Part shown: piece after piece, positions 1 through 7,662 of the stretch | Layout of the letters: each line of letters begins with the position of its first letter | Numbering within the stretch: the stretch's first letter is position 1 | NCBI RefSeq assembly: GCF_003012935.1 | Contig: NZ_PUDR01000011.1 | Coordinates: 124,001 to 188,000, forward strand | Direction: 5' to 3' | DNA: 64,000 nt | Source: Pannonibacter carbonis | GTDB lineage: Bacteria > Pseudomonadota > Alphaproteobacteria > Rhizobiales > Stappiaceae | Made by a program: the position numbers and the translations under genes | The notes under the pieces: generated by a model | The model's input: the letters and a program-made list of their open reading frames with translations, nothing else | The model's database searches: none | Told to the model about the DNA's origin: nothing

Positions 1-754
1 CCTCGAAGCTGTTGAGCAGGATCACGTCCGGGTTCCACTCCGCGATCTGCTCGGGGCTGATGGTGACGCCATTGCCCTCGACGGTCGCCGAGGCGTTCTG
101 GCCGCCGGCAAGCTCAATGTACCAGGCATTATAGTTGCCCTTGGTGCCCGAGGCAGTCAGTCCGTCCTGCGCGCGCAGCAGGTAAAGCACCTTGGGCTTC
201 TTGTCGTCCGCGATGGTCTTGGACTTTGCAGCAAGGTCCGCCTCGACGCTGGAGCGCCACTCGTTCAGTTCGGCGACCCGCTCCGACTTGCCCATGGCGG
301 TTGCCGCCATCGACATGTACTCGCGCGTCTTGGCTTCGGTGCCATAGGAGATCAGCATCGCGGTGAGGCCCGCATTGGTGATCGGATCGACGTAGTCCTT
401 GCCACGGCCCGCCCACTGGATGACGAGATCAGGCCGTGTCGCGGCAAGCTCTTCGACATTCGGAATGAAGTTCGGCGCGGTGATGTCGGACGGGATGTCC
501 TTGGCCTCGGGGAAAATCGTGCCGAGGATCCCTTCGACAATCGCCGACTTGGCCGTCGGGTTCATGCCGACCAGCTTCGAGGTCGCGCCATCGATGGCGA
601 TCAGGGTCGAGGCCATGGGGATTGGGATGGAGGCAATGCGGCCAGCCGGCGCAGCAAGCTCCACCGTGCGGCCTTCGTGATCGGTGATGACAATCGGTTC
701 AGCCTGGGCCGCCGTGGCCAGGAGGCCAAGCAGCAGAACGCCTGCAATGCGCAT
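1..754 (-). CDS. Periplasmic binding protein of a metal-chelate/B12 ABC importer (3' end outside the window)
   Basis: The reading frame on the minus strand runs off the left edge, so the C-terminus is missing. It begins MRIAGVLLLGLLATAAQAEP, a signal peptide with an AQA cleavage site. It continues into a TroA/BtuF-like fold with 'EELAATRPDLVIQWAG' and 'EQIAEWNPDVILLNS', the usual helical-backbone binding-protein motifs. The family captures siderophores, haem or cobalamin in the periplasm for FecCD-type permeases. The ATG at 754 is preferred because it directly starts the signal peptide; the upstream ATG at 770 is out of frame. It is divergent from the riboswitch-controlled btuB operon, so cobalamin or an iron chelate is the likely ligand. 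Substrate is not decided by the sequence. Confidence 0.8.
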   Translation of the reverse strand, partial: MRIAGVLLLGLLATAAQAEPIVITDHEGRTVELAAPAGRIASIPIPMASTLIAIDGATSKLVGMNPTAKSAIVEGILGTIFPEAKDIPSDITAPNFIPNVEELAATRPDLVIQWAGRGKDYVDPITNAGLTAMLISYGTEAKTREYMSMAATAMGKSERVAELNEWRSSVEADLAAKSKTIADDKKPKVLYLLRAQDGLTASGTKGNYNAWYIELAGGQNASATVEGNGVTISPEQIAEWNPDVILLNSFE

Positions 755-820
755 GATTTTGCTCTTTCATGAAACTGCGGGCCTGGCGATTGGCTAACGC
801 CCCTTTTCAGGATCTTGTCT

Positions 821-836
821 AAAATTCATGAGTTTT
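821..836. promoter_or_regulatory. AT-rich palindrome between the divergent uptake genes
   Basis: AAAATTCATGAGTTTT is self-complementary apart from one symmetric mismatched pair. It lies in the AT-rich part of an otherwise GC-rich gap, 67 nt upstream of the minus-strand binding-protein gene. Position and symmetry fit an operator. It does not match a Fur, Irr or RirA consensus that I can name, so the regulator is unknown. Confidence 0.35.
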
Positions 837-896
837 AAAATCAAGTATTAATTGGCCACATACCCCCTCCTTTCGGGGGACCCGCCGCGTGCAACC

Positions 897-925
897 TTGA
901 CAGGCGGCGCGTTGGACACGCATGC
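897..925 (+). promoter_or_regulatory. Possible promoter of the riboswitch-btuB transcript
   Basis: A perfect TTGACA hexamer lies at 897-902, followed at 17-18 bp by a poor -10 (gcatgc). It stands just upstream of the first conserved part of the cobalamin riboswitch, where a promoter is needed. The weak -10 keeps confidence low. Confidence 0.3.
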
Positions 926-935
926 TGCACCGCGA

Positions 936-1125
936 ACGTGGTTCCGTCGGAGGACGGATGAAAAGGGAACACGGTGAGGCGTACCCATCAGGGACCGAAA
1001 CCGTGGCTGCCCCCGCAACTGTGAACGGAGAGTGTGCGTCCACTCATGCCACTGGGAGGCCCAAGGCCAGATCCCGGGAAGGCGGACACACACGGCGACC
1101 CGTGAGCCAGGAGACCTGCCGCGCT
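936..1125 (+). ncRNA. Cobalamin (adenosylcobalamin) riboswitch
   Basis: The stretch contains the conserved blocks of the B12 riboswitch in order: an acggtgaggc-type start near 972, GCCCCCGCAACTGTGA near 1011-1026, GCCACTGGG near 1048, GGGAAGGCGG near 1076, and the B12 box AGCCAGGAGACCTGCC at 1105-1120. This RNA binds cobalamin and shuts down downstream expression when the vitamin is plentiful. It sits about 170 nt before the BtuB-like receptor, and the whole uptake operon follows in the same direction. Confidence 0.93.
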
Positions 1126-1204
1126 CAGTCACCCGGCCTTCGATACGGGGTGTGTCGAGGCGCGGTTTCCCGTTGAGGTGACACCCAAACCTTGCCGTCC
1201 TTTG

Positions 1205-1238
1205 GGCGGACGCTGAGCCGCGTCCGCCTGTCAGGCGG
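1205..1238 (+). promoter_or_regulatory. Competing hairpins between riboswitch and btuB (expression platform candidate)
   Basis: GGCGGACGC (1205-1213) pairs perfectly with GCGTCCGCC (1220-1228). The right arm also overlaps a second hairpin, CCGCC (1224-1228) with GGCGG (1234-1238). Only one can form at a time, as expected of a riboswitch expression platform. There is no T-run, so simple intrinsic termination is not supported; Rho-dependent or translational control is possible. Confidence 0.4.
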
Positions 1239-1293
1239 TGCGTCGTCCTATGCTGGCGCGGGCACGGCCCGCCGCCAAACGCGGGTGTTTGTC

Positions 1294-3252
1294 ATGAAGA
1301 ACCGGTTCACCACCGGCATTGCCTTGCCGTGCCTTCTGGCCGGCGGGCTCGTCCCTGCCCTTTCCCTTACCGCCGTCACGCCTGCGGCCGCAGAGCCGGA
1401 ACAGCTTGAAGCCATCGTCATCAGCGCCGGCCGCACGCCTCTGGAAGCGGAGAAAGTCGGACGCGCCACAACCGTGATCACGGGCGCGAGCCTCGAAAAA
1501 TCGCAGGTTCGCTATGTTGCCGATGCGCTGCGGCAGGTGCCTGGCGTTGCTGTCTCGCGCACGGGTTCATTCGGCGGCCTTACGCAGATCCGCCTGCGCG
1601 GATCGGAAGCCAACCATGTGCTGGTCCTGATCGACGGCGTCGAGGTGGCCTCATCGTCGTCGGGGGAATATGACTTCGGCGGCATGCAGGCGTCCGACAT
1701 CGAGCGGATCGAGGTACTGCGCGGGCCGCAGGGCGCGCTCTATGGTTCGAATGCCGCCTCCGGCGTGATTCACATCTTCACCAAGGGTGGCCTGCGCAAC
1801 GGCTACCGGGTCACCGGACGCAGCGAGGTGGGCACCGACAAGACGGTCCTCACCGACCTTCTGGTCCAGGGCGGCAATGACCGCATCGACGGGGCCTTCT
1901 CGGCGGCGCTCCGCCGGACCGACGGCTTCAACATCTCCGACTACGGCAACGAGAAGGACGGCGACCGCAACGTGACCTTGAATGGCAAGGTGCGTGCCGA
2001 CCTGACCGAAAAGCTGGTGCTTGACGCCAACCTGCGCTTCGTCAACCGCAAGTCAGACACCGACGACCAGGATTTCGCCTATCCGGACCGCCCGACGCAG
2101 GGCCAGGTGATCGACACCTACAGCCACAACAAGACGCGCGAGATCTATGGCGGCGCGGGGCTCACATGGTCCCTGTTCGATGACCTGTTCGTGCAGCGGG
2201 CACGGGTCGAGTACACCGATCTCAGCCGGCGCGGCCTGAACTCGAACAACCGCAACGGCAATGACGACAATCGCCTGCACCTCAGCTACCAGGGCACGCT
2301 TGCCTTCCAGACCGAGAGCTTCCTGCAGGCTGCCCACAGCCTCACCGGCGCGATCGAGTGGGAGCGGGAAAGCTACAAGAACGCCTATCCCGGCAGTCCT
2401 GACCAGGGCCGGCGGCAGCAGCGCGACTTGTCAGGCTATGTCGGCGAGTACCGGCTGGATCTTCTGGAGCGGATCTTCCTGTCCGGTGCGCTGCGCTATG
2501 ACCGCAACGAAAAATTCAAGGACACACTCACCTACAACGCCTCGGCCGCCTACCTGCACCAGGAGACTGGAACCCGGGTGCATGCCTCGATCGGCACAGG
2601 TGTGACCAATCCGACCTTCTACGAGCAGTTCGGCTTCCAGCCCTCCCGCTTTGTCGGCAACCCGAACCTGACACCGGAAGAGAACTTCGGCTGGGACATT
2701 GGCGTGGAGCAGAAGCTTCTCGATGAGCGGCTGACCGTTGACGTGACTTACTTCCGGGAACGGCTGAAAGACGAGATCCAGACCGCCTACCTGCCCGGCT
2801 CTGCAACAACCCCGATCAATCTCAAGGGCACCAGCAAGCGTCAGGGCGTCGAGGTTTCGGCCAGCGCCGAGATCATCGAGGGACTGACTGCGCGCCTTGC
2901 CTACACCTATCTGGACGCCCGCGAACCGGATGGCCGCGAGGAGGTGCGCCGGCCGATGCACAGCGGCTCTGCCGGGCTGCAGTACACGTTCCTCGACGGC
3001 CGCGCCTCTGCATTTCTCGATGCGATCTACAGCGGCCAGAAGCAGGATTCCGAGTGGATCAACGCCACCCCGCGCAACCGGGTGACACTGAACGACTATG
3101 TCCTCGTCAATCTCGGCGCTGACTACAAGCTCAACGACAACTTCACGCTCTACGGCCGGGTCGAGAATGCCTTCGACCAGAACTACGAGGAGGTCTACGG
3201 CTACAACACGCCGGGCGCGACCGCCTTTGTCGGCATCAAGGGCACCTTCTGA
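1294..3252 (+). CDS. btuB: TonB-dependent outer-membrane receptor, BtuB-like
   Basis: The 652-aa protein has a signal peptide (MKNRFTTGIALPCLLAGG... to AAAEPEQ). It then has a TonB-box-like segment (EAIVISAGR), a plug domain ('VADALRQVPGVAVSR', 'IRLRGSEANHVLVLIDGVEV', 'IERIEVLRGPQGALYGSNAASGVIHI') and a 22-strand-type barrel ending in an aromatic residue (FVGIKGTF). Such receptors move cobalamin across the outer membrane with energy from TonB-ExbBD. The frame stays open upstream to 1192, but the ATG at 1294 begins the signal peptide and is the better start. The riboswitch upstream and the BtuF/C/D-like genes downstream make cobalamin the likely substrate. No good ribosome binding site is visible, which would suit translational control by the leader. 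Confidence 0.88.
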   Translation: MKNRFTTGIALPCLLAGGLVPALSLTAVTPAAAEPEQLEAIVISAGRTPLEAEKVGRATTVITGASLEKSQVRYVADALRQVPGVAVSRTGSFGGLTQIRLRGSEANHVLVLIDGVEVASSSSGEYDFGGMQASDIERIEVLRGPQGALYGSNAASGVIHIFTKGGLRNGYRVTGRSEVGTDKTVLTDLLVQGGNDRIDGAFSAALRRTDGFNISDYGNEKDGDRNVTLNGKVRADLTEKLVLDANLRFVNRKSDTDDQDFAYPDRPTQGQVIDTYSHNKTREIYGGAGLTWSLFDDLFVQRARVEYTDLSRRGLNSNNRNGNDDNRLHLSYQGTLAFQTESFLQAAHSLTGAIEWERESYKNAYPGSPDQGRRQQRDLSGYVGEYRLDLLERIFLSGALRYDRNEKFKDTLTYNASAAYLHQETGTRVHASIGTGVTNPTFYEQFGFQPSRFVGNPNLTPEENFGWDIGVEQKLLDERLTVDVTYFRERLKDEIQTAYLPGSATTPINLKGTSKRQGVEVSASAEIIEGLTARLAYTYLDAREPDGREEVRRPMHSGSAGLQYTFLDGRASAFLDAIYSGQKQDSEWINATPRNRVTLNDYVLVNLGADYKLNDNFTLYGRVENAFDQNYEEVYGYNTPGATAFVGIKGTF

Positions 3253-3263
3253 GGAGATCGCGC

Positions 3264-3896
3264 ATGACCATGACTGCAGACTCAAGCCCGCAGGCCGCCG
3301 TCCTTTCGCTCCCTGTTGCCGGCCCCGCACCGACAGATGTCCGTAGGGACGCGGAAGGCAAGATCAGCCGCGAGATCTGGGACATTCCGGCAACGCAGGA
3401 GGTTCTCGAGCCCCTGCTGCGCGAGATCTTCGAAGAACACTGGCAGGGCATCCGGTTTGGCCCGATCATCGAAGGGGCAGCCTATGAATGGAAGTGCCCC
3501 GGTGCTCCGGTGAAGATCAGCCTGTTCGACGCCTACCTGACGGTGATGTTCGCCAATGGCGGGCATTTTCACCTTTGCATCGGCGAAAACATGGGATCGC
3601 CGAAGTTTCCGACGCCGGAGGAGAAGCGGCGGCATCGCAAGCCGTCGCGGGCGTCGTTCTTTCGCAGCTTCGGACGCGATGGCAAGCCGGTGAGCTGGGG
3701 CTTCGAGATGGTCAATGGCGCAGGCGAGCCGATGATCTCGGTGTTCATGCCCAATCCCTTCATCGAGGACAACGACAGCCTGTCGGAAACCCCGGACTTT
3801 TCGCGTCTCGCGACCTGGCGTGCGCTGTCGGCCCGCTGGCTGGGACGTCCGGAAGAGGCTCTGGACGCCGAAGGCAAGGGGTTCCGCCAGTCATGA
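3264..3896 (+). CDS. Conserved protein of unknown function in the B12 uptake operon
   Basis: The 210-aa soluble protein has no signal peptide and no recognisable transmembrane segment. It starts 11 nt after the btuB stop, with GAGGAG in between as ribosome binding site. A central segment reads 'LFDAYLTVMFANGGHFHLCIGENMG', with closely spaced His and Cys residues that could bind a metal or cofactor, and is followed by 'KRRHRKPSRASFFRSFG'. Its stop overlaps the start of the btuF-like gene (ATGA at 3893), so it is translationally coupled to transport. I do not recognise an assigned function. Cytoplasmic processing of imported corrinoid or metal chelate is an inference from position only. Confidence 0.75.
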   Translation: MTMTADSSPQAAVLSLPVAGPAPTDVRRDAEGKISREIWDIPATQEVLEPLLREIFEEHWQGIRFGPIIEGAAYEWKCPGAPVKISLFDAYLTVMFANGGHFHLCIGENMGSPKFPTPEEKRRHRKPSRASFFRSFGRDGKPVSWGFEMVNGAGEPMISVFMPNPFIEDNDSLSETPDFSRLATWRALSARWLGRPEEALDAEGKGFRQS

Positions 3897-4801
3897 AGCA
3901 GTTGCGCCGCATGACAGTTGCGGTCCTGGCACTGCTGATGCCCTTCGCGTCAGCAGGGGCCACGGCCGAAGCCCCTCCTGGCCCGATCCCGCCGGGTCAG
4001 GAGGGGCAGCGGGTTGTCTCGATGAACCTGTGTACCGACCAGCTGGCGCTGCTGATCGCGCGGCCAGGGCAGCTCGTGTCCGTGTCACGCCTGGCGGCGC
4101 GCGCGGACATGGCAGTGGTCAGCGACCTTGTCACGCCCGAAATGGCGATCAACCACGGGCTGGCGGAGGAGATCATCCGACTTGAGCCAGATCTGGTGCT
4201 CGCTGGCATCTACACGACCCGGGCAACCGTGCAGCTCCTGAAGCGGCTGGGGACCAGGGTCGAGGAATTCACGCCCGAGGCAAGTTTCGAAGATCTCAAG
4301 GCCAACATCCGCCGCATGGCGGACCTGCTTGGCAACAAGGACAGGGGCGAAGCGCTGGTCGCGGCCTTCGAGACAGAGCTGGCAAAGACGCCGTCGCGGT
4401 GGAGCGCGGGTGAGGCTCCCGTTGTCGGGTCCTACGCCACCAACACCTACTCCGCTGGCGCCGGAACCCTGGAAAACCAGATCGTGCGCGCAGCGGGCCT
4501 CCGCCATCTTGGGGAAGAAATGGGCATCAACGGATCACGGCGCGTGCCGCTGGAGCGGCTGCTTCTGGCGGATCCGGACTACGTGATGATCTCGCCGCGC
4601 TTCGTGAACAACCCCTCCCGGGCGGCCGAGATCCTGCGCCATCCCGCCCTAGACCTGCGCTTCCCCGACGAACGGCGGATCGCGGCGGACGTGCGCTACT
4701 CGATCTGCGGCGCCCCCTTCACCGCCGAGGCGGTCACACGGCTGCGGCAGGCCGTCGAGCGGACCGAAATGAAGCCGGAGGAAAGCAGCGCCAAACCATG
4801 A
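3893..4801 (+). CDS. btuF: BtuF-like periplasmic cobalamin/metal-chelate binding protein
   Basis: The 302-aa protein starts at an ATGA overlap with the preceding stop; the longer open frame upstream is not coding. It begins MKQLRRMTVAVLALLMPFAS, a signal peptide. The mature part has 'RVVSMNLCTDQLALLIARP', 'EEIIRLEPDLVLAGIYTTRATVQLLKRLG' and 'PLERLLLADPDYVMISPRF', the pattern of class III binding proteins with two lobes joined by a long helix. It delivers ligand to the FecCD permease encoded next. Its own stop overlaps that gene's start by four bases. Confidence 0.85.
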   Translation: MKQLRRMTVAVLALLMPFASAGATAEAPPGPIPPGQEGQRVVSMNLCTDQLALLIARPGQLVSVSRLAARADMAVVSDLVTPEMAINHGLAEEIIRLEPDLVLAGIYTTRATVQLLKRLGTRVEEFTPEASFEDLKANIRRMADLLGNKDRGEALVAAFETELAKTPSRWSAGEAPVVGSYATNTYSAGAGTLENQIVRAAGLRHLGEEMGINGSRRVPLERLLLADPDYVMISPRFVNNPSRAAEILRHPALDLRFPDERRIAADVRYSICGAPFTAEAVTRLRQAVERTEMKPEESSAKP

Positions 4802-5805
4802 CCGATCATTTTTCACGCCATCCGGCGCAACTGGCCCTGTTGCTGGCGTTTCTGTGTTTCGCCCTGTTCGGCCTCTCGCTGGCCCTTGGGGAAGTCTGGC
4901 TCAATCCGCTCGGGCTGATGATGTCTGCCGGTTCGGATACGCAGACGGTCGACGCCGTCATCCTGCGCGAGATCCGCCTGCCGCGCGCCATTCTGGCGGC
5001 GGCCATCGGCGCCGTCCTGGGTCTTGCCGGAGCGGTGCTGCAGGGTCTTTTACGGAACCCGCTGGCCGAACCGGGGCTCATCGGCGTATCGGCGACTGCC
5101 TCGCTCGGCGCGGTCATCGCCATCTACAGCGGTGCCTCGGCGCTGTTCGGCCTCGCCCTTCCCCTCAGCGCCCTCGCCGGGGCGTTGGCCGCCGTCGTGC
5201 TCCTGCAACTCCTGGCGGGCCGGTCCGGCGACCGGCTGGTGCTGATCCTCGCCGGTGTCGCGATTTCGTCACTCGCAGGCGCCCTTACATCGCTGGTGCT
5301 CAACCTGTCCGACAACCCCTTTGCCGCGATGGAGATCGTGTTCTGGCTGATGGGCTCGCTGACGGACCGCAGTCTGGTGCATGTCGGACTGGCCCTGCCC
5401 TTCATTGTCGTCGGCGTGGCGCTGCTTCTGTCCTGCCAGCGTGGGCTGGAGGCGCTTTCCCTTGGCGACGACGTGGCGGCAAGCCTTGGCATCAGTCTCA
5501 GTGGCCTGCGACGCCGGGCGATCCTGGGGACAGCCATCGGCGTCGGCGCTGCGACAGCGGTGAGCGGTGCGATCGGCTTCGTCGGCCTGATCGTGCCACA
5601 CCTGCTGCGTCCGCTTGTCGATTACCGGCCGGGACGGTTGCTGTGGGCAAGCGCCCTCGGCGGGGCCGCCTTTCTGCTGGCCGCAGACTGCGTGGCGCGG
5701 GTGATCCTGCCGGACAGGGACCTGAAGCTCGGTGTTGTTACGGCAACGCTCGGAGCTCCCTTTTTCCTCTGGCTGCTGGTCCGCCTCAGAAAGGATACCG
5801 AATGA
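4798..5805 (+). CDS. btuC: FecCD/BtuC-type ABC permease
   Basis: The 335-aa hydrophobic protein has about nine to ten membrane segments. It contains the FecCD hallmarks 'LREIRLPRAILAAAIGAVLGLAGAVLQGLLRNPLAEPGLIGVSATASLGAV' and, near the C-terminus, 'GAIGFVGLIVPHLLRPLVDYRPGRLL', which includes the coupling helix that contacts the ATPase. Length matches BtuC. It is expected to work as a homodimer in the inner membrane. Start and stop both overlap the neighbouring genes, so the four proteins are made as a set. Confidence 0.92.
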   Translation: MTDHFSRHPAQLALLLAFLCFALFGLSLALGEVWLNPLGLMMSAGSDTQTVDAVILREIRLPRAILAAAIGAVLGLAGAVLQGLLRNPLAEPGLIGVSATASLGAVIAIYSGASALFGLALPLSALAGALAAVVLLQLLAGRSGDRLVLILAGVAISSLAGALTSLVLNLSDNPFAAMEIVFWLMGSLTDRSLVHVGLALPFIVVGVALLLSCQRGLEALSLGDDVAASLGISLSGLRRRAILGTAIGVGAATAVSGAIGFVGLIVPHLLRPLVDYRPGRLLWASALGGAAFLLAADCVARVILPDRDLKLGVVTATLGAPFFLWLLVRLRKDTE

Positions 5806-6602
5806 ACAGCCACGCCTTCCCCGGGCTCCTGGTCCAGAATCTGACTTTGAAGCGCGGGGACAAGACAGTCGTCGAGAACGTCAGCTTTGCCCTGCCCCGC
5901 CCGGAACTGGTCGGTCTCATCGGACCGAATGGTGCGGGCAAGTCGAGCCTTCTCAAGGCCATGGCCGGACTTGGCCAGCGCGGCAGCGACATCCGGTGGC
6001 AAGGGCGGCCATTGGCGCAGATGACGTCCGCCGAACGCGGGCGCACACTGACCTTCCTGCCGCAAGAGCGCAGCGTTGTCTGGCCGCTGCGCTGCCGCGA
6101 TGTTGTCGCGCTCGGCCGCATGCCGCATCAGGCCGGAGGGCTTGGCTTCATTCGTCCGGCACCGTCCTTTGAGGACCTCAGAAGTGTCGAAGACGCCATG
6201 CGCCGGATGGACGTTAAAGCCTTCGCCGACCGGCCCTTCAACCGCCTCTCCGGCGGCGAACAGGCGCGCGTCCTGATCGCACGCCTGCTCGCACAGGACC
6301 CGCGCCTGATCCTTGCCGACGAGCCTTGTAACGGCCTCGATCCGGAACATCAGCTCGCCCTCATGCAGTGCTTCCGCGATCTGGTCGCCGACGGTGTCAG
6401 CGTCGTGGTCTCGCTGCATGACCTGACGCTGGCCAGCGCCTGGTGCGACCGTCTCCTGTTGCTCGACACGGGAAAACTCGTTGCTGATGGCAGCCCGGCG
6501 GCGGTGCTGACGTCGGATCGTATGGCCGCGACCTACAACATCCGCATCGGACATTTGCAGAGCGATCATCGCCGGTTGGTCGTTCCGATCGCGCGGCTCT
6601 GA
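5802..6602 (+). CDS. btuD: BtuD-type ABC transporter ATPase
   Basis: The 266-aa protein has Walker A GPNGAGKSS at residues 41-49, a Q-loop (FLPQERS), the signature LSGGEQARV, Walker B LILADEPCNGLD and the switch His in VVSLHDLTLA. It energises the BtuC-like permease. The ATG at 5802 overlaps the permease stop and is preferred over the much longer open frame running in from 4854. It is the last gene of the riboswitch operon; the next gene has its own promoter. Confidence 0.92.
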   Translation: MNSHAFPGLLVQNLTLKRGDKTVVENVSFALPRPELVGLIGPNGAGKSSLLKAMAGLGQRGSDIRWQGRPLAQMTSAERGRTLTFLPQERSVVWPLRCRDVVALGRMPHQAGGLGFIRPAPSFEDLRSVEDAMRRMDVKAFADRPFNRLSGGEQARVLIARLLAQDPRLILADEPCNGLDPEHQLALMQCFRDLVADGVSVVVSLHDLTLASAWCDRLLLLDTGKLVADGSPAAVLTSDRMAATYNIRIGHLQSDHRRLVVPIARL

Positions 6603-6653
6603 CAGCCAGAGTGTTGAGCCGCAAGCCAAGTCGGCGACGTCACTTCATCAAAA

Positions 6654-6669
6654 GTCAAATGCATTTGAC
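6654..6669. promoter_or_regulatory. Perfect 16-bp palindromic operator of the transketolase/RuBisCO-like operon
   Basis: GTCAAATGCATTTGAC is a perfect palindrome. Its right half is part of the TTGACA -35 hexamer at 6665-6670, so a bound repressor would block RNA polymerase. A near-identical site is found at 13799-13814 between the transporter and mtnK genes. The best local candidate for the binding protein is the SorC-type regulator at 16613. Confidence 0.6.
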
Positions 6670-6694
6670 AATTGTGTCATTGGCCCGGCATAAC
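6665..6694 (+). promoter_or_regulatory. Promoter of the transketolase/RuBisCO-like operon
   Basis: TTGACA at 6665-6670 is followed after 18 bp by CATAAC (6689-6694), giving a good -35 and a fair -10. It lies 38 nt before the GTG start of the first transketolase gene and overlaps the palindromic operator. Confidence 0.5.
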
Positions 6695-6731
6695 CTCAGG
6701 GAACCAACTTCCAGAGGGGACGGAGACGGCT

Positions 6732-7661
6732 GTGAAGAACGTCAAGACGACCGAGGAGATCGCGCTCGGCATCCGCAGGCGGGTGTTCGAGCATTGCATG
6801 CGCAACAATGGCGGCTACCTGAGCCAGGCTTGCTCTGCAGCTGAACAGCTCGCCTTTCTCTACAACGAGGCGCTGAAGCTGGGCGATCCGACCCTGCCGA
6901 TGATCCCGCCCCCGTTCGGCGGCGTCCCTTCGGCAGAGAACACGACCTACGTGACGGGCGCAGGCTACAACGGCCCCTTCGAACCGCAGTATGACCGGCT
7001 GTTCATCGCCCCGGCGCACTACGCGCTGGTTGCCTATGCCACGCTGATCGAGGTTGGCCGGATGGCCCCCGAAGGCCTCGAGATGTTCAACCAGGACGGA
7101 TCCTCGGTCGAGATGATCGGCGCCGAGCACAGCCCAGGCATGGAAGTGCACAACGGCACGCTGGGCATCGGCCTGTCGACCGGTGCGGGCCTTGCCTGGG
7201 GCCGCAAGCGCCGCGGCGAAAGCGGCGAAGTCTGCGTCTTCATGTCGGACGGCGAAGTGCAGGAAGGCCAGACCTGGGAAGCCGTGCAGGCGGCCGCCCA
7301 CCATGGCATCGACAATGTCTGGGCGATCATGGACGTGAACCGGCAGCAGTGCGACGGCGCCATGGACAGCGTCATGACCGTCGGCGACATCGCCACCAAG
7401 CTGCGCAACTTCGGCGCGGTCGTGGCCGAGATCGACGCCCATGACCTCACCGCCATGCGCCAGGCCAAGGCGACCCCGCATGAAGGCCAGCCGCTGATTA
7501 TCCTGGCCAACTCCTCGCCCACCAAGGGCATGGAGTTCCTGATGCGCCGCTTCCCGCGCCTGCACTATGTCCGCTTCAAGTCGGACGCCGAGCGCGCGGA
7601 GATGAACATCGCGATTGCTGCCGAACTGGGCATCGAGCCGATCAAGCTGGGGGAACACTGA
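6732..7661 (+). CDS. Transketolase, N-terminal (ThDP-binding) subunit
   Basis: The 309-aa protein carries only the pyrophosphate-binding half of transketolase. It has 'EHSPGMEVHNGTLGIGLSTGAGLAWG' and the ThDP motif from 'SDGEVQEGQTWEA' to 'DVNRQQ' (about residues 172-205). Two-subunit transketolases of this kind act on specialised sugar phosphates, moving a C2 unit between ketose and aldose. The start is taken as GTG 6732, which has GGAG six bases upstream; the ATG at 6672 lies inside the promoter. The partner subunit follows after one base, and a RuBisCO-like protein follows that. The true acceptor and donor are unknown. Confidence 0.85.
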   Translation: MKNVKTTEEIALGIRRRVFEHCMRNNGGYLSQACSAAEQLAFLYNEALKLGDPTLPMIPPPFGGVPSAENTTYVTGAGYNGPFEPQYDRLFIAPAHYALVAYATLIEVGRMAPEGLEMFNQDGSSVEMIGAEHSPGMEVHNGTLGIGLSTGAGLAWGRKRRGESGEVCVFMSDGEVQEGQTWEAVQAAAHHGIDNVWAIMDVNRQQCDGAMDSVMTVGDIATKLRNFGAVVAEIDAHDLTAMRQAKATPHEGQPLIILANSSPTKGMEFLMRRFPRLHYVRFKSDAERAEMNIAIAAELGIEPIKLGEH

Positions 7662-7662
7662 G

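Noticed and set aside
2431-3330. Long minus-strand open frame of 299 codons opposite btuB
   Set aside because: It is a shadow of the receptor gene in GC-rich DNA, with a low-complexity composition and no recognisable motif or ribosome binding site.
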